NCBI GenBank assembly: GCA_947503935.1
Contig: CANNFR010000003.1
Span: 248,001 to 312,000, forward strand
Origin: an uncultured Paracoccaceae bacterium
GTDB lineage: Bacteria > Pseudomonadota > Alphaproteobacteria > Rhodobacterales > Rhodobacteraceae
DNA length: 64,000 nt
Reading direction: 5' to 3'
Below the pieces are notes generated by a model that was given only the letters and a program-made list of their open reading frames with translations, did not search any database and had not been told where the DNA came from. Below are positions 17,345 through 25,513 of this stretch, one piece after another (positions within the stretch are counted from its first letter, which is position 1; each line of letters starts with the position of its first letter). The position numbers and the translations under genes are program-made.

Positions 17345-18634
17345 TCAGTCGACGAAACCCGCAAGGCGCGGGATCGTCAGGCAAAGGGCCGGGAAATAGG
17401 TGATCAGGAAGATCACGGTGATATGGACCATCAGAAGCGGGGCGATGGCGCGCACGACCTGCTCGACCTTCAGGCCCGCCACGGCGGCGGTCACGAACAG
17501 CACCAGCCCCATCGGCGGTGTCGCCAGGCCCACGGTCAGGTTGACGGCCATGATGATGGCGAAATGCACCGGATCGACGCCCAGCTCGATGAAGATCGGC
17601 CCCAGGATCGGGCCGAGGATGATGATGGCGGGCCCGGCATCAAGGAACATGCCAACGATGAAGAGCAAGATGTTGATCAGGAACAGCAAGATCAGCGGGT
17701 TTTCGGACAGCGACAGGATGAAGCCCGCCAGCAGCTCTGGCGTATGGGCCAGGCTGGCCACCGTCTTGAAGGCCATCGCCGCGCCGACCAGCAAAAGAAC
17801 GACGGCCGAGGTTATGCCCGCCCGTGTCAGCACGCCCGGCAGCTCGGACATTTTGAGCGAGCGCATGACAAAAAGCCCGATGATGATCGCGTAACCCACG
17901 GCGACGGCGGCGGCCTCGGTGGGCGTGAAGACGCCGCCCAGGATGCCGCCCAGGATGATGACCGGCGTCATCAGCGGAAAGAAGGCCTTGAGGCTGGCCT
18001 TGCCGCGTTCGGGCCAGGTGTATTTGCGGGATGCAACGGGGAAGTCGTATTTGTTGGCCAGCCGCGCGATCATCACCATCAATCCGATGCCCACCATGGC
18101 GCCGGGCACGATGCCCGCCAGGAATAGTGCTGCCACGCTTTCGCCCATGACATAGGCGTAGATGATCATGATGCCCGAGGGCGGGATGATCGGGCCGATC
18201 ACGCTTGAGGCGGCCGTGATGGCGGCGGCGAACTGGCGGGAATAGCCCTGCTTTTCCATCGCGGGGATCAGCATCGACCCCAGCGCGCTGACATCGGCCA
18301 CGGCCGAGCCCGAGAGGCCCGCAAACAGCATCGAGGACATGACGTTCACATGCGCCAGCCCACCGCGCAGATGCCCCATCAGGGCCTGGCTGAACTCAAC
18401 CAGGCGCATGGTGATGCCGCCGCGGTTCATCAACTCGCCCGCCAGCATGAAGAACGGGATCGCCATCAGAGGAAAGCTGTCCATCCCGTTGTAGACATTG
18501 CGATAAAGCAAAACGACGTCACGCTCTTGCCCGTTCAGATACAGCAAGATGCCCGGCGCGAAGACCAGGCCGAAGAACACCGGCAGGCCGATCAGCAGAA
18601 GGACGAGGAAGACGGGAAGAAAGAGGCTGAGCAT
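17345..18634 (-). CDS. TRAP transporter large permease DctM family
   Basis: 429-residue, roughly 12-helix DctM/SiaM permease. Family segments include FVLLLIGLPVFFGLV-type start (FLPVFLVLLLIGLPVFFG), FPLMAIPFFMLAGELMNRGG and the GSAVADVSALGSMLIPAM region. It uses the sodium or proton gradient to move substrate delivered by the DctP protein. It starts 1 bp after the end of dctQ and is followed by dctP after 40 bp, the usual QMP order. Substrate specificity must come from the binding protein. Confidence 0.94.
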   Translation of the reverse strand: MLSLFLPVFLVLLLIGLPVFFGLVFAPGILLYLNGQERDVVLLYRNVYNGMDSFPLMAIPFFMLAGELMNRGGITMRLVEFSQALMGHLRGGLAHVNVMSSMLFAGLSGSAVADVSALGSMLIPAMEKQGYSRQFAAAITAASSVIGPIIPPSGIMIIYAYVMGESVAALFLAGIVPGAMVGIGLMVMIARLANKYDFPVASRKYTWPERGKASLKAFFPLMTPVIILGGILGGVFTPTEAAAVAVGYAIIIGLFVMRSLKMSELPGVLTRAGITSAVVLLLVGAAMAFKTVASLAHTPELLAGFILSLSENPLILLFLINILLFIVGMFLDAGPAIIILGPILGPIFIELGVDPVHFAIIMAVNLTVGLATPPMGLVLFVTAAVAGLKVEQVVRAIAPLLMVHITVIFLITYFPALCLTIPRLAGFVD

Positions 18635-18635
18635 G

Positions 18636-19229
18636 TTAGTCGGCCCCCGCGATGTTCACGGCTTCAGGGATCTCGGGCAGGTCGGGGCCACGGCCTAGAA
18701 GGGTGGCGACAGCGCGTAGAATCAGCTCGACATTCACCATGGCCAGAAGCGTCACACCGACATGGAGCGACATCATCATCCAGGCGCGCGGCACCTTGGT
18801 CCATTCCAGCGGGAAAAGGCCCGAGGGATACCACATCGCCGAAAGGGTGAAGCGCCCGCCAAGCCCCGTGACCTCGGCCCAGCCGATGCGGAACGCGACG
18901 ATCAGAACGAGGAGCGACAGGAACAAAAGCACCAGTTGCAACAGTGCTGCCACGCGGGCCGGCATCATCATCTGCAGCATGTCGATGGCGACGAAGCCGC
19001 CGCGGCGGAAGGCGGTGGGGGCCATGAGGCCGGTCATCCAGAGCATCAGGAAGCGTGCCGCTTCATCCGGCCAGGGCAGGGCATCGCCCAGCACATAGCG
19101 AAACCAGACCTGCGCCAGGATCGCCACGACCATCAGCGCAAGACAGGCCGCCCCTAGCCATCGGCCGACCGCCAGCAGTGCTGCGTTGACCTGGCCCAAG
19201 GCCTTTGCGGCCCCGATCAGAACGCCCAT
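18636..19229 (-). CDS. TRAP transporter small permease DctQ family
   Basis: 197 residues, four transmembrane helices (about 22-44, 55-72, 92-115 and 145-170). The DctQ pattern VWFRYVLGDALPWPDEAARFLMLWMTGLMAP is split over helices one and two. It has a good SD (GAGAGGAGACGCCAATG) and lies 78 bp downstream of the flavin reductase gene in the same direction. It is a required membrane partner of DctM. Its C-terminus is slightly longer than average (GRGPDLPEIPEAVN). Confidence 0.92.
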   Translation of the reverse strand: MGVLIGAAKALGQVNAALLAVGRWLGAACLALMVVAILAQVWFRYVLGDALPWPDEAARFLMLWMTGLMAPTAFRRGGFVAIDMLQMMMPARVAALLQLVLLFLSLLVLIVAFRIGWAEVTGLGGRFTLSAMWYPSGLFPLEWTKVPRAWMMMSLHVGVTLLAMVNVELILRAVATLLGRGPDLPEIPEAVNIAGAD

Positions 19230-19307
19230 TGGCGTCTCCTCTCCCTGTTGCGCCCGGTTTGGCGCGTTGCGGCCAGTTTTCCGGCCGTCTTGTTGTGATG
19301 CAAGGGC

Positions 19308-19832
19308 TTAGTGCCCGTGCTTGAAGTGCCCGTATGTGCCTTGCGAGAATACCAGCGGTGCACCCTCGGCCAAGGCGGCCTCCAACACCGCGCCGATGAT
19401 GATGACATGATCGCCCGCATCATGCACGGCCTCGGTCTTGCAGGCGAAACGGGCCAGGCAGCGCCCCAGGCACGGGGCGCCGCCGGGGCCATCGGCATAA
19501 TCGAGGGCGCCAAAATCCTGGCCATGTCGCACGAAATGGGCCGCCAGATCGCGCTGATCGTCGCCCAGGACATGGATTGCGAAATGGCGGGCCTCGGCGA
19601 AAACCGGAAACCGCGATGAGGATTTGGCCGGCGACCAGAGCACGAGGGCCGGGTCGAGCGAGACGCTGGCAAAGCTGTTGGCGGTGATGCCCACGGGGCC
19701 ATGCGGACCTTGGGCGGTAACGACCGTTACGCCGGTCGCGAACCGCCCCAGCGCGTCGCGCAGGTCGCGCGCGGTCTCGGGGCCGGGCGTGAAGCTTTGC
19801 ATCATCAGGGCTTTCTCCAGCGCGCCGTCCAT
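19308..19832 (-). CDS. smoA: NAD(P)H:FMN reductase, SmoA-like partner of the sulfonate monooxygenase
   Basis: 174-residue short-chain flavin reductase (HpaC/DIM6 family). Family segments are LRDALGRFATGVTVVTAQG, PVGITANSFASVSLDPALVLW, FAIHVLGDDQRDLAAHF and GDHVIIIGAV. It would supply FMNH2 to the flavin-dependent monooxygenase two genes upstream. Its start overlaps the aldo/keto reductase stop by one base (TGATG), indicating coupling. Flavin reductase, aldo/keto reductase and SsuD-like monooxygenase as neighbours is the smoABC arrangement of the sulfo-SMO pathway. The symbol reflects that context, not a database match; any two-component monooxygenase could use such a reductase. Confidence 0.82.
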   Translation of the reverse strand: MDGALEKALMMQSFTPGPETARDLRDALGRFATGVTVVTAQGPHGPVGITANSFASVSLDPALVLWSPAKSSSRFPVFAEARHFAIHVLGDDQRDLAAHFVRHGQDFGALDYADGPGGAPCLGRCLARFACKTEAVHDAGDHVIIIGAVLEAALAEGAPLVFSQGTYGHFKHGH

Positions 19833-20725
19833 CAGGGCACCTCATGCCCCATGGCAAGGGTGTAAAGCTCAAACCAGGTCTCGCGGTCGATCTGAACCTT
19901 CAAGGCATCCGACAGGGCCCGGATGCGGTCAAGGTTGTTTGTGCCCATGACAGGTAGGATGCCGACGGGATGCGCCAAGAGCCAGGCCACCGCAACGGCC
20001 GCGATATCGACGCCTTGCGCATCCGCCACGCGATGAAGACCGTCGCGCAACTGGCTGGAGGTGCTGGCAAAAAGCGACCCGCCGCCAAGCGGTGACCAGG
20101 CCATGGGATGCAGGCCACGCTCCTGCAGGAACGCGATATCGCCGTTGGTGAAACCCTCATGCGCGGTCAGGCTCAGCTCGATCTGGTTGGTGATCAGCTT
20201 GGTCTTCATCGCCGATTGCAGAAGGGTCCAGTCATAGGGTTTGAAGTTCGACACGCCGACCGCGCCGACCTTGCCGGACGCCACGGCCGCATCCAGTGCG
20301 GCGCCCGTTTCATGGTGATCCATGAACGGGTCGGGGCGGTGGATCAGCAGAAGGTCAATGCGGTCAATATTCATGCGCTGCAAGGAGTTATCGATCGACG
20401 TTGCGATGTGACCTGCAGAGGTATCATAATGCTTGACGCGCCTGTCGGGAAACTTGTCGCTGGTCAGCATGATATCGCATTTGGTCACGATCTCGATCCG
20501 GTCGCGCAGGCCGGGCGTGGCCTTCAGCGCGGCGCCAAAGAGGCTTTCGCTTTCGTAATCGCCGTAGATATCGGCCTCGTCAAAGGTGGTGATGCCCTGA
20601 TCGAGGCAGGCCTCGATCTTGGCCTGCACATGGGCCGGGCTGGTATCGACATCGTCGCCAAGCCGCCAGAGGCCGTAGATCATCCGGCTGAGGCTCAGCC
20701 CGTCTTGCAGGGTCACACGTTCCAT
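19832..20725 (-). CDS. smoB: Aldo/keto reductase, SmoB-like (6-dehydroglucose reductase candidate)
   Basis: 297-residue YdhF-like aldo/keto reductase. The catalytic tetrad is visible: Asp49 and Tyr54 in FDEADIYGDY, Lys82 in IVTKCDI and His129 in LLLIHRPDP. The cofactor region has GVSNFKPYDW and AWSPLGGGSLF. In the SMO pathway this enzyme reduces 6-dehydro-D-glucose, formed by desulfonation of sulfoquinovose, to glucose. It starts 12 bp after the monooxygenase gene and ends in a one-base overlap with the flavin reductase. The family is broad, so the substrate is inferred from neighbours only. Confidence 0.82.
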   Translation of the reverse strand: MERVTLQDGLSLSRMIYGLWRLGDDVDTSPAHVQAKIEACLDQGITTFDEADIYGDYESESLFGAALKATPGLRDRIEIVTKCDIMLTSDKFPDRRVKHYDTSAGHIATSIDNSLQRMNIDRIDLLLIHRPDPFMDHHETGAALDAAVASGKVGAVGVSNFKPYDWTLLQSAMKTKLITNQIELSLTAHEGFTNGDIAFLQERGLHPMAWSPLGGGSLFASTSSQLRDGLHRVADAQGVDIAAVAVAWLLAHPVGILPVMGTNNLDRIRALSDALKVQIDRETWFELYTLAMGHEVP

Positions 20726-20737
20726 CCGGTCGGTCCT

Positions 20738-21895
20738 TCAGCGTCTGTCGCCGGCCCCGAGGGGCGTTTGCGGTGTGGTGGCGGGCACGCGGCCATATTC
20801 ATGGGGCAGCGAGCAGGTCTTGATGTTGGGCAGAACCTTTTCGCCGAAATGGCGCGCCTCGTCGAGATGCGGGTAGCCCGAGAAGATGAAAGCGCGGATG
20901 CCCATTTTGCGATAGGCCTCGATCTCGGACATGACCTGATCGACCGACCCCACAAGGGCTGCACCGCAACCCGAGCGGGCGCGGCCGATCCCAGTCCAGA
21001 GATGGGGCTCGATATAGCCGTATTTGTCGGCCAGCTCGCGATTCTTGGCCTGATGCGAAACGCCGAGCGAGGTGGAATCAAGCGCGCGCTCGCGGATCAT
21101 CTGGCCGTACTCGTCATCGAGTTTCGAGGTCAGTTCTTCAGCATATTCCTTGGCCTCGGCCTCGGTATCGCGGACGATCATGTGCACCCGTAGCCCGTAA
21201 TCGAGCACCCGGCCATGCTGGGCGGCGCGCTCATGCACGGCCTTCATGCGGCCGGCAAGGTCGTCCTTGGTTTCGGGCCACATCAGGTAGACGTCGCAAT
21301 GTTCGGCGCAAAGGTCGAGGGCGTGGGGCGAATAGCCGCCGAAATACAAGAGCGGCCCGCCGTTTTGCTGGTAGGGCTTGGCGGGGTCGGCCGAGACGCG
21401 GGCGATGTCATAAACCTCGCCCTTGTGCTCGATATAGTCCTGCGTCCAGGCCTGGCGGAGGATCTGCACGACCTCGCGGCTGCGCTGGTAGCGGTATTTG
21501 CTGTCGGCGGTTTCACCCGGGAAATCCGACGAGATGACGTTGAGCGTCAGGCGGCCTTTGAGCATGTGGTCGAGGGTGGCGACGGTGCGGGCCAGCATGA
21601 CGGGCTGCATCTCGCCACAGCGGATCGCGGTCAGAAGGTTGATGCGATCGGTGATCGGCGCGCATCCGGCCACGAAGCTGAGCGTGTCCTGGCCCACCTG
21701 GTAGGAGGACGGGCAGAGCATGTTGCGAAAGCCCAAGCTTTCGGCGGTTGTGACGATCTCGGAGCAATGCTCCCACGAGGATTTCAAGGCGGGATCGGGC
21801 ACGCCGAGATAGCGGTAATCGTCCGAGCAGAGGGCGGCGAACCAGCTGACTTCTGAAGCGTCGAGCCCGTCTGATTTCACCGGAACGATCGTCAT
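20738..21895 (-). CDS. smoC: FMNH2-dependent sulfonate monooxygenase, SsuD/SmoC family
   Basis: 385-residue bacterial luciferase-like (LLM) monooxygenase. It aligns by eye with SsuD: LDHMLKGRLTLNVISSD, LLYFGGYSPHALDLCAEHCD, GLRVHMIVRDT, HLWTGIGRARSGCG and FSGYPHLDEARHFGEK. Residues matching the SsuD pocket (Trp196, Arg226, His228, Arg297, Tyr331, His333) appear as Trp206, Arg236, His238, Arg307, Tyr341 and His343. As I recall, this is the same numbering as Agrobacterium SmoC. It would cleave the C-S bond of a sulfonate with O2 and FMNH2, releasing sulfite. ATG 21895 has a GGGGAGAG SD. Alternative substrate: a linear alkanesulfonate or other sulfosugar. Confidence 0.85.
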   Translation of the reverse strand: MTIVPVKSDGLDASEVSWFAALCSDDYRYLGVPDPALKSSWEHCSEIVTTAESLGFRNMLCPSSYQVGQDTLSFVAGCAPITDRINLLTAIRCGEMQPVMLARTVATLDHMLKGRLTLNVISSDFPGETADSKYRYQRSREVVQILRQAWTQDYIEHKGEVYDIARVSADPAKPYQQNGGPLLYFGGYSPHALDLCAEHCDVYLMWPETKDDLAGRMKAVHERAAQHGRVLDYGLRVHMIVRDTEAEAKEYAEELTSKLDDEYGQMIRERALDSTSLGVSHQAKNRELADKYGYIEPHLWTGIGRARSGCGAALVGSVDQVMSEIEAYRKMGIRAFIFSGYPHLDEARHFGEKVLPNIKTCSLPHEYGRVPATTPQTPLGAGDRR

Positions 21896-21943
21896 GATTC
21901 TCTCCCCAAGGGCGCGCAATTTTTCACTTGCGTAACACTGGCC

Positions 21944-21957
21944 TTGATGTAGATCAA
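21944..21957. promoter_or_regulatory. Candidate operator in the divergent promoter of the sulfonate cluster
   Basis: TTGAT (21944-21948), 4-nt spacer GTAG, ATCAA (21953-21957), followed by a second TAGATCAAT copy (21960-21968). This inverted repeat plus direct repeat lies midway between the divergent smoC-like and GntR starts, as expected for autoregulation by the adjacent GntR protein. Confidence 0.5.
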
Positions 21958-21986
21958 TGGTAGATCAATTGCCGCAGGTTCCGCAC

Positions 21987-22688
21987 ATGAACGCCCCGAA
22001 TGCCCTGCCGAGATATGTGCAGATCAGCGAGATGCTGATCCGTGAGATCATGGCCGGGCGTCTGATCGACGGTGAACGTCTGGCGCCCGAGCGCGAGATG
22101 GCGGCCGGGATGGGTATTGCCGTGGGCACCTTGCGCAAGGCGCTGGCCGAGCTTGAGGCGAAGGGCCTGTTGGAGCGGGTACAGGGGTCAGGCAATTACG
22201 TACGTCACCGGCCCGAAGTGGTCAGTCTTTATGCGATGTTCCGGCTGGAGCTGGTGCAGGGCGGCGGCTTGCCGACGGCCGAGGTGCTGTCGGTGGAGCG
22301 TTTGCCCAAGCCCGCGGATGCGCCCGGGTTTGGCCCCTCGACCGAGGGGTATCGTATCCGGCGCTTGCGGCGCCTGTCGGACATGCCTGTCGCCGCCGAA
22401 GAGATCTGGCTGGACGGCGCCCGGGCCGAACGGTTGCCGCGCGAAGACCTGTCGGAATCGCTCTACCACTTTTACAGAACGCGACTCGGCTTCTGGATCG
22501 CCCGGGCAGACGACGCGGTCGCCATCGCGCCAGCGCCCGATTGGGTGCCGGGCGCGCTGGGGAAGCGGCCGGGGGAGATTTGCGGCTATATCGAGCGGGT
22601 CGCGCAGGACCAGAACGGGGAGGCGTGCGAATACTCACGCACCTGGTTTGACGCAGACCGCGCACGCTATGTGCAGCGGCTGAGATAG
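21987..22688 (+). CDS. GntR family regulator (HutC/UTRA type)
   Basis: 233 residues. The N-terminal winged helix (about 5-70) has MLIREIMAGRLIDGERLAPE, MGIAVGTLRKALAELEAKGL and VQGSGNYV. A UTRA ligand-binding domain follows (about 85-233; RRLRRLSDMPVAAEEIWLDG, LSESLYHFYRTRLG). HutC-type regulators are often repressors released by sugar or amine derivatives. It is divergent from the monooxygenase operon and 9 bp upstream of the Gfo/Idh gene, so it probably controls both. I choose ATG 21987, with a CAGG SD, because ATG 21957 lacks an SD and would place the putative operator inside the gene. Confidence 0.88.
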   Translation: MNAPNALPRYVQISEMLIREIMAGRLIDGERLAPEREMAAGMGIAVGTLRKALAELEAKGLLERVQGSGNYVRHRPEVVSLYAMFRLELVQGGGLPTAEVLSVERLPKPADAPGFGPSTEGYRIRRLRRLSDMPVAAEEIWLDGARAERLPREDLSESLYHFYRTRLGFWIARADDAVAIAPAPDWVPGALGKRPGEICGYIERVAQDQNGEACEYSRTWFDADRARYVQRLR

Positions 22689-22697
22689 GGGACGGGC

Positions 22698-23849
22698 ATG
22701 AAGACAATCCGCTACGGCGTGATCGGCTGCGGCATGATGGGCCAGGAGCATTTGCGCAATATCGCGCTGTTGCCGGGGGCGGAGGTGGCCGCGATCTATG
22801 AGCCCGATCCGGGGATGGCGGCCTTGGCGGCGTCCTTTGCGCCTGGGGCTGTAATGGCCGGATCGGTGGCCGAGGTCCTGGCGGCCCCCATAGATTGCCT
22901 GCTGGTTGCTTCGCCCAATCATCATCATCTGGACCAACTGGAGGAGGTGGCGGCGGGCCGTGCCTTGCCGGTTCTGGTGGAAAAACCCCTTTTTACCGAT
23001 CCGGCCCATGTGGCGCGCCTGCAGGCCTTTCGCGAGGCTTACGCCGCACCCATCTGGGTGGCGATGGAGTATCGCTACATGCCGCCCGTGACGGCTCTGC
23101 TGGCCGAGGCTGAGGCGGTGACGGGCGGCATCACCATGTTGTCGATCCGCGAGCATCGGTTCCCGTTTCTGCCCAAGGTCGGGGCGTGGAACCGTTTCAA
23201 CCGCAATACAGGTGGAACGTTTGTCGAGAAATGCTGTCATTTCTTCGACCTGATGCGCCTGGCCCTGGGGTCTGACCCGGTGCGGATCATGGCCTCGGGC
23301 GGGCAGGCCGTGAACCATCTGGAGGAGAGATACGAGGGCGAGCGGCCCGACGTGCTGGACCATGGCTATGTGATCGTGGAGTTCGAAAACGGCACGCGGG
23401 CGATGCTGGAACTTTGCATGTTCGCGGAAGGCGCGCGTTATCAGGAAGAGATCTCGGCCGTCGGGCCTTTGGGCAAGATCGAGGCTTTGGTGCCAGGGCC
23501 GGGGCGGTTCTGGCCGGCCGATCTGGGGCCGGCCCCGGTGCCGCAGGTGATCGTCAGCCCGCGCCATCCGAAAGGGCCGCGTGTGCTGGACGTGCCGGTC
23601 GATCCGGCGCTGCTGGAGGCGGGTGATCACAATGGCTCGACCTTCTATCAGCATGAGCGGTTTGCGGCGGTCGTGCGTGGCGAGGCTGCGCCTGAGGTGA
23701 CGCTGGAGGATGGCTGGTGGGCCGTGGCGATGGGGCAGGCGGCGCATCTGTCGGCGGCTGAGGCCCGTGCGGTGGTTCTGGCCGAGGAGGGGCTGACGCC
23801 CGCAGCCGCGCGGGCCGAGGGGCCGCGGGTGATTGCTGGGGTGTCTTGA
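22698..23849 (+). CDS. Gfo/Idh/MocA oxidoreductase; candidate NAD-dependent sulfoquinovosidase
   Basis: 383 residues. A Rossmann N-terminus (YGVIGCGMMGQEHL, residues 6-19) and the family Glu-Lys-Pro in LVEKPLF are visible. The C-terminal alpha/beta domain has NRNTGGTFVEKCCHFFDLMR, where a catalytic Lys/His set normally sits. In general these enzymes oxidise a sugar hydroxyl with NAD. Some members are NAD-dependent glycosidases (GH4/GH109-like chemistry), and family GH188 was reported as NAD-dependent sulfoquinovosidases linked to sulfoquinovose pathways. Its place beside the SmoABC-like genes makes that the leading hypothesis. A polyol or inositol dehydrogenase is the conservative alternative. 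It forms an operon with the GntR gene. Confidence 0.72.
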   Translation: MKTIRYGVIGCGMMGQEHLRNIALLPGAEVAAIYEPDPGMAALAASFAPGAVMAGSVAEVLAAPIDCLLVASPNHHHLDQLEEVAAGRALPVLVEKPLFTDPAHVARLQAFREAYAAPIWVAMEYRYMPPVTALLAEAEAVTGGITMLSIREHRFPFLPKVGAWNRFNRNTGGTFVEKCCHFFDLMRLALGSDPVRIMASGGQAVNHLEERYEGERPDVLDHGYVIVEFENGTRAMLELCMFAEGARYQEEISAVGPLGKIEALVPGPGRFWPADLGPAPVPQVIVSPRHPKGPRVLDVPVDPALLEAGDHNGSTFYQHERFAAVVRGEAAPEVTLEDGWWAVAMGQAAHLSAAEARAVVLAEEGLTPAAARAEGPRVIAGVS

Positions 23850-23853
23850 GGTT

Positions 23854-23876
23854 GGGGTCTGACCGACCCTTTTCCT
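23854..23876 (+). terminator. Short GC-stem terminator after the Gfo/Idh gene
   Basis: GGGTC (23855-23859), loop TGACC, GACCC (23865-23869), then TTTTCCTT. A second hairpin, GCGCC TTGC GGCGC (23889-23902), follows and may serve the converging TetR gene. Confidence 0.6.
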
Positions 23877-23977
23877 TGACCAGATTGAGCGCCTTGCGGC
23901 GCACCACCTTTTTGAAGCGGCCCTGGCGGGCCGGTGCCTTCGGCGGGGATATTTTTGTCAGAAGGAAGGGGATTGCG

Positions 23978-24598
23978 TTAGTCCTGATCCGGTGGGATCA
24001 GGCCGAGGCCGCGCAGGTAGATGCCGATGCCGGTTTCCAAAAGGTCTTCCGGCGGGAAGGGGGATTTGCGCCCCGGGGAGCCGCGCGCGAAGAGCTCGAC
24101 CACGCCGTGGCTGAGCGCCCAGATATGGGCCGAGAACATCGATGGCGGCGGGCGCTTTTCGGGTGGGATGTGTTCGGAAAGCGAGGTGGCCGCGGCCTCG
24201 AGCACATCCCAGCCGCGCTTGGCGGCCATCGCCAGTTCGGGTGTCGCGTTGATGCTGACGCCGCTTTCGAACATGGCCACGTAATGGCCGGGATATTTGC
24301 GGGCGAAGGCCAGATAGGCGCGGCCCGTCGCCTCGAACGCTGCCAGCGCTGAGGGTTTGCCATCGGCATAGGCGTAGGCCATCAGATCGGCGAAGATCTC
24401 ATAGCCCTGGCGCGCGATCTCGGCGATGAGGTCCTCGCGGCCTGCGAAATGGCGGTAGACGGCAGCCGGCGTGACGTCGGCATCCTTGGCGGCCTCGGAC
24501 AGGGTGAAGCCCTGGGGGCCCTTCGCCTCGATCAGCTTCAGCGCCGCCTCAACCAAGGCCTGGCGCAGATTTCCGTGATGATAGCCCCGTTTAGGCAT
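23978..24598 (-). CDS. TetR family transcriptional regulator
   Basis: 206 residues. The N-terminal HTH (about residues 8-55) has [24 protein letters not shown] and [22 protein letters not shown] helical ligand-binding domain of the TetR_C_13/WHG kind follows ([20 protein letters not shown]). ATG 24598 ([11 protein letters not shown]) is used, which overlaps the end of the ppk2 gene by 8 bp; the longer upstream frame would run through ppk2. The target is unknown. Coupling to ppk2 suggests it may regulate that operon. Confidence 0.9.
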   Translation of the reverse strand: MPKRGYHHGNLRQALVEAALKLIEAKGPQGFTLSEAAKDADVTPAAVYRHFAGREDLIAEIARQGYEIFADLMAYAYADGKPSALAAFEATGRAYLAFARKYPGHYVAMFESGVSINATPELAMAAKRGWDVLEAAATSLSEHIPPEKRPPPSMFSAHIWALSHGVVELFARGSPGRKSPFPPEDLLETGIGIYLRGLGLIPPDQD

Positions 24599-25460
24599 CC
24601 CAGATGTCGGGGCCTCCACAGATCTTGGGGTCGGCGGTGCCGACCACTTTGGCGCTCTTGCCCTTGTAATCGACAGCTGAGAGAAGCGCGCGGATCGTGG
24701 CGAGGCGCGCGCGTTTCTTGTCGTCCGAGCGCACGATGGTCCAGGGGGCATGGTCGGTATGGCTGCGGTCGAGCGTTTCGCGGATGGCGTCGCTATAAGC
24801 GTCCCACCGCTTCAGCCCCTCGACATCGATCCAGCTGAGTTTCCATTGCTTCAGCGGATCGTTCTCGCGCGCCAGGATCCGGCGGAGCTGTTCGGCGCGG
24901 CCGACATTCATCCAGAATTTCACCAGGATAATCCCCTCATCCACCAGCATGCGTTCGAAATCGGGAAGTTGGTGGAAGAAATGCTCGCGTTCGGCATCGG
25001 TGCAGAAATCGAAGACGTGTTCGACCACGCCGCGATTGTACCACGACCGGTCGAAAAGCGCGATCTCGCCCGCCGTTGGCAGGCGATCGATGTAGCGCTG
25101 GAAATACCATTGCCCGGCCTCGCGATCGGACGGTTTCGACAGGGCCACGACATTGGCCGTGCGCGGGTTCAGATGCTCCCGGATGCGCCCGATCGTGCCG
25201 CCCTTGCCCGCGGCATCGCGCCCCTCGAACACGGCGACGATGCGTTTGCCGGTTTCCTTTACATCCGACTGTAGCTTGACCAGTTCGATATGAAGCGCGT
25301 CGAGATCCGCCTTGTAGGCCTTCTTCTTCATCTCGGCGTCATAAGGGTAGGTGTCGGACAGGATATCCCTCTCATCCGCCGTCTTGATGGCGTGCCGAAC
25401 GCTTTTGGGCGCATCTTCGTGGAAATAGCGGCTGATCTCGCCGTCGAATGGCAGGTCCAT
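24591..25460 (-). CDS. ppk2: Polyphosphate kinase 2 (PPK2 class I)
   Basis: 289 residues, single PPK2 domain. Walker A is GRDAAGKGG (80-88), Walker B DRSWYNRG (137-144), with the lid region [22 protein letters not shown] and the conserved [20 protein letters not shown]. It transfers phosphate between polyphosphate and nucleoside diphosphates in the cytosol; the single-domain short form usually favours ADP or GDP phosphorylation. It overlaps the tetR start. No polyphosphatase or ppk1 lies nearby. The symbol is family-based. Confidence 0.93.
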   Translation of the reverse strand: MDLPFDGEISRYFHEDAPKSVRHAIKTADERDILSDTYPYDAEMKKKAYKADLDALHIELVKLQSDVKETGKRIVAVFEGRDAAGKGGTIGRIREHLNPRTANVVALSKPSDREAGQWYFQRYIDRLPTAGEIALFDRSWYNRGVVEHVFDFCTDAEREHFFHQLPDFERMLVDEGIILVKFWMNVGRAEQLRRILARENDPLKQWKLSWIDVEGLKRWDAYSDAIRETLDRSHTDHAPWTIVRSDDKKRARLATIRALLSAVDYKGKSAKVVGTADPKICGGPDIWDA

Positions 25461-25513
25461 ATCGTTCCCTTTCCGATGGCCCCCGGGGGCGCCAGTATCG
25501 CGACCCGCGGCGC

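Noticed and set aside
22078-22683. Alternative plus-strand frame inside the GntR gene
   Set aside because: The overlapping frame lacks any HTH or other domain, whereas the chosen frame shows a full GntR-UTRA architecture.
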